From: Halobacteriales archaeon
GTDB lineage: Archaea; Thermoplasmatota; SW-10-69-26; JACQPN01; JAIVGT01
Reading direction: 5' to 3'
NCBI GenBank assembly: GCA_020201485.1
Contig: JAIVGT010000254.1
Location: 1-6,160, forward strand
Length of the DNA stretch: 6,160 nucleotides
The notes beneath the pieces were generated by a model, which saw only the letters and a program-made list of their open reading frames with translations, did not search any database and had not been told where the DNA came from. The position numbers and the translations under genes are program-made. Below, piece by piece: positions 1 to 6,160 of the stretch (positions are counted from its first letter, which is position 1; each line of letters opens with the position of its first letter).

Positions 1-655
1 CGATGCCGGAAAGGGCCGCGGTCATGGCGAGCGCGCCGGCGACGTCGAGGGGCTTGTCCTTCTGCGGCTGGGCGCGGGCGAAGTGGTTGAACGTGATGAG
101 CATGGCCGGGATGCCCACGGGCAGGTTCACGTAGAACACCCAGCGCCAGCCGACGTTGTCCACGAGGTAGCCGCCGAGGAGCGGGCCGATGACCGCGCTC
201 AGGCCGAACACCGCGCCCATCGCGCCCTGGATCTTCCCGCGCTCGCTCGGCGGGTACATGTCCGCGACGGCGGCGAAGGCCACGGGGAACAGCCCGCCCG
301 CGCCCACGCCCTGCAGGAAGCGGAACAGGATGAGCTCGTCGATGTTCTGCGCGATGCCGCACAGCATGCTGCCGACGAGGAACACGCCCATGCTCACCAG
401 GAACACGGTGCGGCGGCCGACGCGGTCGCCCATCTTGCCGGCGAGGGGGATGAAGATGGTGCTGCTCAGCAGGTAGGCCGTGACGACGCCGGTGAAGCGG
501 TCCGCTCCGCCCACCTCCTGCACGATGCGGAACAGGCTCGTGCCGACGATGGTCTGGTCCAGGCTGGCCAGGAGGATGCCGAGCATGAGCCCGGCGAGGA
601 CCATGCGGTGGTCCTTCTGCTCCTTCGACAGGATCTTCTTCGCGCTGCGCGCCAC
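1..655 (-). CDS. MFS drug exporter, DHA2 (EmrB/QacA) type, N-terminal part only
   Basis: Integral membrane H+-coupled antiporter of the major facilitator superfamily, probably exporting drugs or other amphipathic compounds; the substrate cannot be read from sequence. About 218 residues are visible and the gene runs off the left edge, so the C-terminal half is unseen. TM1 contains LASLDQTIVG (residues 29-38, the D1 motif of DHA exporters). Motif A, GKMGDRVGRR, is at 73-82, motif B, RFLQGVGAGG, at 112-121, and the antiporter motif C, GAVFGLSAVIGPLLGGYL, at 147-164; GWRWVFYVNLP follows. I chose the GTG at 655-653 because a TATA-like element lies about 28 bases upstream, fitting a leaderless archaeal mRNA, and because it gives a basic cytoplasmic tail before TM1. 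The ATG at 604-602, with AGGA seven bases upstream, is a real alternative. It is divergent from a MarR-family gene, the usual arrangement for regulated efflux. The family is certain; the start is moderately sure. Confidence 0.93.
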   Translation of the reverse strand, partial: MARSAKKILSKEQKDHRMVLAGLMLGILLASLDQTIVGTSLFRIVQEVGGADRFTGVVTAYLLSSTIFIPLAGKMGDRVGRRTVFLVSMGVFLVGSMLCGIAQNIDELILFRFLQGVGAGGLFPVAFAAVADMYPPSERGKIQGAMGAVFGLSAVIGPLLGGYLVDNVGWRWVFYVNLPVGIPAMLITFNHFARAQPQKDKPLDVAGALAMTAALSGI

Positions 656-678
656 GGAGGGGCGAGGCAGGGCAGGGG

Positions 679-688
679 CATATAGTTT
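679..688 (-). promoter_or_regulatory. TATA-like promoter element for the MFS gene, possibly shared with marR
   Basis: On the minus strand this reads AAACTATATG and is the only AT-rich stretch in the spacer. Its centre (about 683) is 28 bases from the GTG at 655, the distance expected for an archaeal TATA box and a leaderless transcript. The core TATA is nearly symmetric and no other TATA candidate exists for marR. It may therefore also fire rightwards, giving a start near 708-712 and a marR leader of roughly 20-25 bases. Inferred from position and base composition only. Confidence 0.5.
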
Positions 689-695
689 GTGTCCT

Positions 696-732
696 AACGA
701 TTCGGGGGCGAACGGTTCGGAAGCAAACGTTC
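696..732. promoter_or_regulatory. Triple 15-base-spaced operator-like repeat
   Basis: Three related boxes, AACGATTCG (696-704), AACGGTTCG (711-719) and AACGTTC (726-732), start exactly 15 bases apart. The middle box is embedded in a perfect inverted repeat, CGAACGGTTCG (709-719), of the kind recognised by dimeric winged-helix proteins. The third box abuts the marR ATG. From the marR side the boxes would cover the presumed transcription start and leader, which would repress. From the exporter side they lie upstream of the TATA element, where archaeal activators often bind. The MarR protein encoded next door is the obvious candidate ligand. Operator function is an inference. Confidence 0.55.
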
Positions 733-1221
733 ATGCGCCCGCCCCGGCTTCGGCTGCACGTGGCCGAGCCCCCCACGCCCGAGCAGGAACGCGCCCGGCA
801 GGCCCTGTGGATGGTGGGCAAGCAGGTCCGCGCCTGCATGCGGGAAGCGTTCGCCGAGCACGGCCTGACCGTGCCCCAGGGCATCAGCCTGCAGTGCGTG
901 AACGAGCGCGGCGCGTGCAGCGCCGGCACGCTCGCCGACATGCTCGGGGTCACGCCCGCCACGATGACCGGCATCCTGGACCGGCTGGAGGAGCTGGGCT
1001 ACGCGCGGCGCGTGCGCGTCGCGGAGGACCGGCGCAGCGTGCAGGTCGAGCTCACCCCGAAGGGCAAGGCCCTGTTCCGGGAGTTCGAAGGGGCGGTGGC
1101 CGAGGCGCTCGCCGAGGGCTTCGGCCGGCTGACCACGGCCGAGGTGCGCCAGCTCACCGGGCTCCTCGAGAAGATGCGCGGGCCCGAGGCCGAAGCCCCG
1201 CAGGCGAAGGCGCGCCGTTAG
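733..1221 (+). CDS. MarR-family winged-helix transcriptional regulator
   Basis: A 162-residue cytoplasmic DNA-binding protein, typical MarR length, expected to act as a dimer and respond to a small ligand or oxidant. The N-terminal helix (about 16-43) would form the dimer interface. The winged helix-turn-helix spans about 52-112: SAGTLADMLGVTPATM (63-78) is the first helix and the turn, ATMTGILDRLEELGYARR (76-93) the recognition helix, and the wing holds the signature EDRRSVQVELTPKG (98-111). Three cysteines (35, 55, 62) sit near the dimer and HTH region. The C-terminus is a dimerisation helix with an Ala/Lys/Arg tail. The ATG at 733 follows the operator-like boxes; it has only a weak GGAA ten bases upstream, and a GTG at 760 is a less likely start. 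The gene is divergent from the MFS exporter, which it probably controls along with itself. Its stop TAG overlaps the stop of convergent dnaJ. The family is secure; the ligand is unknown. Confidence 0.93.
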   Translation: MRPPRLRLHVAEPPTPEQERARQALWMVGKQVRACMREAFAEHGLTVPQGISLQCVNERGACSAGTLADMLGVTPATMTGILDRLEELGYARRVRVAEDRRSVQVELTPKGKALFREFEGAVAEALAEGFGRLTTAEVRQLTGLLEKMRGPEAEAPQAKARR

Positions 1222-2354
1222 TCGCGCTTCCCCAGCTTGCCCCACGCGCCCTTCAGCTTGCCCTTGCGCGGCGCTCCCTCACCCAGCTCCTGCGCCAGCT
1301 CCGTGAGCAGCTCCCGCGCGCGCGGGCTCACGCGCTGCGGCACGGCGACGTCGAGCAGCACGTGCAGGTCGCCCCTCCTTCCGCGCGCGTCGCGCAGGCC
1401 CTTGCGCTCCAAGGTCAGGACCGTGCCCCCGGGCGTCCCGGGCGCGACCTGGACCTTCTCCGCGCTTCCGTCGAGCAGCTGCAGGTCCGCAGCGCCGCCC
1501 AAGGCGGCGACGTGGAACGGCACCTGCAGGCTCGCCAGCAGGTCGAGGCCGCGCCGCTCGAAGCGCGCGTGCGGCGCGACGCGCACCTGCACGAGCAGGT
1601 CGCCGGCCGGAGCGCCTGCCGGCCCGGCCTCGCCCGCGCCCCGCACCGACAGCGCCGCCCCGTCCTCGATGCCGGGCGGGAAGTCCAGGTCCACCTCGGC
1701 CTCCCGGCGCACGCGGCCGTCGCCCTTGCACGCCTTGCACGGGCTGGTGACGACCGAGCCCTGGCCGCGGCAGGCGCTGCAGGGCATCGTGCTCACGAAC
1801 TGGATGCCCAGGCCGCCGCGCGACACGCGCTGCTGGCCGGAGCCGCGGCACGTCCCGCACGCCTGGCGCTGCGTGCCGGGCGCTGCACCGCTGCCGCCGC
1901 ACGTGCCGCACCCGGCGAGCCGCTCCAGCTCGAGTGTGCGCCGCGCGCCCTGCGCCACCTCCTCCAGGCTGAGCTCGACCTCGACCTGGATGCTCCGCCC
2001 GCGGCGCTGCCCCCCGCCGCCGAACGCGCCGCTGAACAGGTTGCCGAAGATCTCGTCGAGCCCGCTCCCCCGGAACAGCTCCTCGAAGTCCACGCCGCGG
2101 AACAGGTCCTCGGGCGTGGCCCAGCGCTGGTCCACGCCGCCGTGCCCGAAGCGGTCGTACACGGCGCGCTTCTCCGCGTCGCTGAGCACGGCGTAGGCCT
2201 CGTTGATCTCCTTGAAGCGCTCCTGCGCCGCCGGGTCCGGGTTGCGGTCGGGGTGCAGCTCCAGCGCGAGCTGGCGGTAGCGCTTCTTGACCTCGTCCGG
2301 GCTGGCGGTGCGCGGCAGACCGAGGACGTCGTAATGGTCGCGGGGCGTGCCCAT
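1218..2354 (-). CDS. dnaJ: Chaperone DnaJ (type I Hsp40)
   Basis: A J-domain co-chaperone that binds unfolded polypeptides and stimulates DnaK ATP hydrolysis in the cytoplasm. It has 378 residues, a normal type I DnaJ length. The J domain is at 6-70 with the catalytic HPD at 34-36. A Gly/Phe region follows at about 70-120 (FGNLFSGAFGGGG). The zinc region has all four CxxCxGxG repeats intact: CGTCGGSG (149-156), CGTCRGSG (166-173), CSACRGQG (192-199) and CKACKGDG (206-213), so two zinc ions are expected. The C-terminal substrate-binding beta domains run from about 214 to 350 (for example GDLHVLLDVAVP), then a basic KGKLKGAWGKLGKRD tail. The ATG at 2354 lies three bases after the dnaK stop and has AGGA seven bases upstream. 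It is the last gene of the grpE-dnaK-dnaJ operon. Its TAA overlaps the marR TAG, leaving no room for a separate terminator. Confident assignment. Confidence 0.97.
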   Translation of the reverse strand: MGTPRDHYDVLGLPRTASPDEVKKRYRQLALELHPDRNPDPAAQERFKEINEAYAVLSDAEKRAVYDRFGHGGVDQRWATPEDLFRGVDFEELFRGSGLDEIFGNLFSGAFGGGGQRRGRSIQVEVELSLEEVAQGARRTLELERLAGCGTCGGSGAAPGTQRQACGTCRGSGQQRVSRGGLGIQFVSTMPCSACRGQGSVVTSPCKACKGDGRVRREAEVDLDFPPGIEDGAALSVRGAGEAGPAGAPAGDLLVQVRVAPHARFERRGLDLLASLQVPFHVAALGGAADLQLLDGSAEKVQVAPGTPGGTVLTLERKGLRDARGRRGDLHVLLDVAVPQRVSPRARELLTELAQELGEGAPRKGKLKGAWGKLGKRD

Positions 2355-2357
2355 CGC

Positions 2358-4216
<1,859 letters not shown>

Positions 4217-4220
<4 letters not shown>

Positions 4221-4681
4221 TGCGTTGCCTCCGTGAGTTCCAGGACGTGGACCATGGCCGGCCGCAGGACGCGGCCGCGGTGCGTGTAGCCGGCGCGCAG
4301 GCAGCGCGCCACGACCAGGCCGTGCCGCTCGCCCGTCGCGGCGGGGCGCGCCTCGCGCTGCACCGCCTCGTGGAGCCGCGGGTCGAAGCTTGCTCCCTCC
4401 GCGGGCGCGATGCGGCCCAGCCCCTCGGCGGCGAGCGCCTTGCCCAGCTCCGCCGCGAGCAGGCCCACGCCGGGCTGCCCGCTCGCCGCGTCGCAGGCGT
4501 CGAGCGTGGGGAACAGGCGCACGAAGGCTTGCTCCACGGCGCGCTCCCCGGCCTGCGACCGCTCGCGCTCGTGCTGCTTGCGTACGTTCTCCAGCTCGGC
4601 CTGCAGCCATTGGGCGCGGGCGAGGAGGTCCTTGCTCCGCTGGCGCTCGGTCCGCCACCGCTGCCAGAGCCAAGGGGCCAT
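4217..4681 (-). CDS. grpE: GrpE nucleotide exchange factor (short form)
   Basis: Co-chaperone that forms a dimer and opens the DnaK nucleotide-binding domain to release ADP. It has 154 residues, shorter than the roughly 190-200 of the E. coli type, with little of the usual acidic N-terminal tail. An N-terminal coiled-coil helix runs from about 10 to 65 and includes [18 protein letters not shown] (19-36), the counterpart of the bacterial LRxxADFENYRKR motif. The C-terminal beta domain carries [13 protein letters not shown] and the near-invariant [16 protein letters not shown] that contacts DnaK. The first nine residues are unusually Trp-rich (W4, W6, W9) and basic. The ATG at 4681 was chosen because a TATA-like element lies about 27 bases upstream, fitting a leaderless mRNA. 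It is the first gene of the chaperone operon, and its TGA overlaps the dnaK ATG by four bases, suggesting translational coupling. The assignment rests on the C-terminal signature and on position beside dnaK. Confidence 0.94.
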
Positions 4682-4695
4682 CGCGCGGCGTAGGA

Positions 4696-4703
4696 AAGCG
4701 CTT
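4696..4703. promoter_or_regulatory. Palindrome AAGCGCTT between TATA element and grpE start
   Basis: A perfect 8-base palindrome just downstream of the grpE TATA-like element and 15 bases before the start codon. A protein bound here would block polymerase recruitment or escape, so it could be an operator for heat-shock control. It does not look like the bacterial CIRCE element. It is short and could be chance. Confidence 0.3.
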
Positions 4704-4714
4704 CTATGTAAGAA
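4702..4714 (-). promoter_or_regulatory. TATA-like promoter element of the grpE-dnaK-dnaJ operon
   Basis: On the minus strand the AT-rich core CTTACATA (4712 to 4705) is centred about 27 bases from the grpE ATG, the spacing of an archaeal TATA box for a leaderless transcript. The same bases form an inverted repeat TTCT-N5-AGAA (4702-4705 with 4711-4714), so the box itself might also be an operator. Function is inferred from position. Confidence 0.5.
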
Positions 4715-4720
4715 TTACGG

Positions 4721-4781
4721 GCGTGGATGCGTCCCTCGGCCCCTGCATCCGTTCCACGCGCCGCTGGGGGAGCATCGGATG
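4721..4781. repeat. Cluster of inverted repeats in the grpE/VOC spacer
   Basis: GCGTGG (4721-4726) pairs with CCACGC (4754-4759), and directly inside it ATGC (4727-4730) pairs with GCAT (4745-4748). This gives a possible 10-pair stem with a 5-base bulge and a 14-base loop. Fifteen or so bases further on is the short palindrome CATC-G-GATG (4773-4781), which reuses the GATG/CATC core. It lies between two outward-facing promoters, so it could be a binding site or a small structured transcript. In DNA this GC-rich, some pairing is expected by chance. Confidence 0.35.
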
Positions 4782-4814
4782 GGGCCCGCTTCTGGAAACC
4801 CAAGCCGCCATGCC

Positions 4815-4822
4815 TTGAAATA
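4815..4822 (+). promoter_or_regulatory. TATA-like promoter element of the VOC gene
   Basis: TTGAAATA, AT-rich within GC-rich surroundings, is centred about 26 bases upstream of the ATG at 4845. This matches the archaeal TATA-to-start distance for a leaderless mRNA and supports that ATG over the in-frame TTG at 4830. Confidence 0.45.
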
Positions 4823-4844
4823 GCCCGCGTTGGTTGGCGTGCGC

Positions 4845-5189
4845 ATGCACGTGCAGGGCGTCGGAGGCATCTTCCTACGGGCCGAGGACCCCGAGGCGCT
4901 GGGCGATTGGTACCACGAGCACTTCGGGCTCGTCAACGGTGGGGCCACGATGACCCAGGCCGGACCCCTGGTGTTCGGCGCATTCGCGCGCGACACCGAC
5001 TACTTCGGAGGGCCGCAGGCCTTCATGCTGAACCTGCGCGTCGACGACTTGGACGACCTCCTGGCCGAGCTGGCTGCCGCAGGCATCCGCCAGGTCAAGC
5101 CGCGCGAGACCATGGAAGGCGTCGGGGACTTCGGCTGGGTCGAGGACCCGGAGGGGAACCGCATCGAGCTGTGGCAGCCCGCGCCGTGA
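4845..5189 (+). CDS. VOC-superfamily (glyoxalase/bleomycin-resistance fold) protein
   Basis: A small cytoplasmic protein of 114 residues with one vicinal-oxygen-chelate domain made of two beta-alpha-beta-beta-beta modules; such proteins normally dimerise. Module one covers VGGIFLRAEDPEALGDWYHE (6-25) and the strand VFGAFARDTDYFG (43-55). Module two covers FMLNLRVDDLDDLLAELAAAG (60-80) and ends with the signature FGWVEDPEGNRIELWQP (96-112). E108 of that signature is the usual last metal ligand. The usual first-strand ligand position appears to be Gly or Ile rather than His or Gln, so classical glyoxalase I activity is doubtful and the substrate is unknown. The pattern with DTDYFG and NRIELW recalls a widespread uncharacterised VOC subgroup. 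The ATG at 4845 is preferred to the in-frame TTG at 4830. The gene is divergent from the chaperone operon and convergent with the FN3 gene, 21 bases away, so it probably has its own promoter. The family is sure; the function is not. Confidence 0.9.
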   Translation: MHVQGVGGIFLRAEDPEALGDWYHEHFGLVNGGATMTQAGPLVFGAFARDTDYFGGPQAFMLNLRVDDLDDLLAELAAAGIRQVKPRETMEGVGDFGWVEDPEGNRIELWQPAP

Positions 5190-5210
5190 CGGATGCGAGC
5201 CGAGAGCCGC

Positions 5211-6160
5211 CTACTTCTCGTCCGCCGCGACCTCGGCGTCGCCGTCGGCCCGGCCGCGCTGCACCATGACGTAGCGCCCGCCGAGCACGAGGATGGCCAG
5301 CCCGCCCACGTACAGCAGGACCGGCACCTCCGGGGCGAAGCCCAGGCTCGTCCCGGCCGCGGTCGCGAGCGAGCCGCCCTCGCTGCTGTCCGCGACGACC
5401 TCGCTCGAAGGGGACGCGGACGTGCCGCCCGGCGGCCCGCGCACCGAGCCCACGCCGACGCTCGCGCCGGCGGCGCTCCCGTTGCCGTGCGCGCCGGAGC
5501 CGGCGAAGGGGTCGGTGCCCGTGCTGCGCGAGCCGCTGCCCGCGCCGTTGCTGCCGCCGCCGTTGCCGCCGCCGCCGTTGCCGCCGTTGTTGTTCTGGTT
5601 GCTGCCGACGCTGGGCGTCGCGCTGACCGCGGCGCTCTTCGCGCCCTCGCCCGCGGCGTTGGCCGCGCTCACCCGGTACGCGTACGCGTGGCCGTTCGTC
5701 AGGGCGGTGTCGGTGAACGCGCGCACCGCGCCCAGGGCCTTGACCAAGGCCTCGCTGCCGCCCGCCTCGCTGCGGTACACGTCGTAGCCCGTGATGGCCG
5801 AGCCGCCATCGCTCGCCGGCGTGCTCCACGCGAGGCTCGCCTGCGCGTTCCCGGCCGTCACGCGCAAGTTCGTCGGAGCCGCGGGAGCGGTCGCCTGGGG
5901 GCCGCCCTCGGGTCCCGGCGGGCTGCCCGGAAGCGGGAGGCCGGTCGCGTCCTGGAACGCGTCGCCGGCGGACTGCGCGGCATCGCCGAGGACGGCGGGA
6001 GGGTCCGCAGGCGGGGCGAGGGACGACGGCTCCGGTTCCGCGCTCGGGTCCCCCGGCGGCAGCTCCGGCGGCGCGTCGGGCACGCCCACCTGCGTCGGCA
6101 CGAGCGCCTCCGGCTGCTCGCCGGCATCCGGGAGGACGGAGAGCTCGCCCGGGTCAGGGA
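5211..6160 (-). CDS. Membrane-anchored surface protein with fibronectin type III domain, 5' end missing
   Basis: The reading frame stays open to the right edge, so the start and any signal peptide are outside the window; 315 residues are visible. In order there is a Pro/Glu/Asp-rich, probably extended region (1-90), then a fibronectin type III domain (about 92-182). This domain begins APTNLRVTAGNAQASLAW and includes the typical ITGYDVYR and HAYAYRVSAANAAGEG strands. A Gly/Asn/Ser-rich low-complexity linker follows (about 185-265), then one hydrophobic segment, VPVLLYVGGLAILVLGG (278-294), and a short tail. The tail has basic residues next to the membrane and ends in acidic residues, which predicts N-out/C-in topology. 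The layout is that of an extracellular stalk or adhesion/binding protein tethered to the membrane. It is not a clear archaeosortase substrate, because no PGF-like motif is seen. It converges on the VOC gene, from which it is probably transcribed independently. Domain identity is firm; the role is unknown. Confidence 0.87.
   Translation of the reverse strand, partial: PDPGELSVLPDAGEQPEALVPTQVGVPDAPPELPPGDPSAEPEPSSLAPPADPPAVLGDAAQSAGDAFQDATGLPLPGSPPGPEGGPQATAPAAPTNLRVTAGNAQASLAWSTPASDGGSAITGYDVYRSEAGGSEALVKALGAVRAFTDTALTNGHAYAYRVSAANAAGEGAKSAAVSATPSVGSNQNNNGGNGGGGNGGGSNGAGSGSRSTGTDPFAGSGAHGNGSAAGASVGVGSVRGPPGGTSASPSSEVVADSSEGGSLATAAGTSLGFAPEVPVLLYVGGLAILVLGGRYVMVQRGRADGDAEVAADEK
5529..5600 (-). 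repeat. Low-complexity Gly/Asn/Ser linker coding repeat
   Basis: About 24 codons, almost all Gly, Asn or Ser with one Gln, Ala and Arg, encode a flexible spacer between the FN3 domain and the membrane anchor. At DNA level the plus strand reads as imperfect repeats of GCC and GTT units (gccgccgttgccgccgcc), prone to slippage. Length variation between strains would be expected. Confidence 0.7.

Noticed and set aside
258..295. Archaeosortase-type C-terminal sorting signal in the FN3 protein (residue numbers of the visible fragment, not bases)
   Set aside because: A hydrophobic helix followed by basic residues is present, but there is no PGF or PEF motif and the tail continues with acidic residues. 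An ordinary membrane anchor is the simpler reading.
4682..4844. CIRCE-type heat-shock operator upstream of grpE
   Set aside because: No TTAGCACTC-N9-GAGTGCTAA-like sequence is present, and no hrcA gene lies next to grpE in the window.
5190..5210. Terminator between the convergent VOC and FN3 genes
   Set aside because: The 21-base gap has no stable hairpin and no T-run on either strand, so no terminator can be supported.
4727..5269. A 180-codon plus-strand frame over the spacer and VOC gene
   Set aside because: It overlaps the VOC gene out of frame and its Arg/Gly/Ala-rich translation has no recognisable domain.
5293..5787. A plus-strand frame antisense to the FN3 gene with Pro/Leu-rich runs resembling membrane segments
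   Set aside because: The Pro/Leu runs are simply the complement of Gly/Asn codon repeats. The minus-strand frame has a genuine FN3 domain and a C-terminal membrane helix.

Overview
The window is very GC-rich and densely coded on both strands. It holds seven genes and almost no spare DNA. The likeliest source is a high-GC archaeon of the Thermoplasmatota. The evidence is the DnaK, whose N-terminus ([18 protein letters not shown], then a GGKAFPS stretch) and [14 protein letters not shown] segment resemble, from memory, Thermoplasma-type DnaK more than haloarchaeal or bacterial versions. A second clue is that several first-of-unit genes have a TATA-like element centred 26-28 bases before the start codon, as expected for leaderless archaeal transcripts, whereas the downstream genes dnaK and dnaJ have Shine-Dalgarno-like sequences. 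The lineage is an inference from memory and was not tested by a search.

Layout. Positions 1-655 (minus) hold the N-terminal half of a DHA2/EmrB-QacA-type MFS drug exporter, cut by the left edge. A 77-base divergent spacer (656-732) carries a TATA-like element and three related AACG(R)TTC boxes spaced exactly 15 bases apart. It separates the exporter from a MarR-family regulator (733-1221, plus), so this is a plausible regulator/efflux pair. The marR stop codon overlaps the stop codon of the convergent dnaJ by 4 bases.

Positions 1218-4681 (minus) are a complete grpE-dnaK-dnaJ chaperone operon. It is tightly packed, with a 4-base ATGA overlap between grpE and dnaK and a 3-base gap between dnaK and dnaJ. 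The three products form one Hsp70 cycle: DnaJ delivers substrates and stimulates ATP hydrolysis, DnaK binds and releases the polypeptide, and GrpE exchanges nucleotide. A TATA-like element and a short palindrome lie just upstream of grpE.

A 163-base divergent spacer (4682-4844) with nested inverted repeats leads to a small VOC/glyoxalase-fold protein (4845-5189, plus). It converges on a gene for a surface-type protein (5211 to the right edge, minus). That protein has a Pro/Glu-rich region, one fibronectin type III domain, a Gly/Asn/Ser-rich linker and a C-terminal membrane anchor, and its N-terminus lies outside the window.

I see no RNA genes, CRISPR arrays, insertion sequences or clear hairpin terminators, and nothing amounting to a new defence or metabolic system. 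The parts most worth a second look are the regulatory spacers and the FN3 anchor protein.
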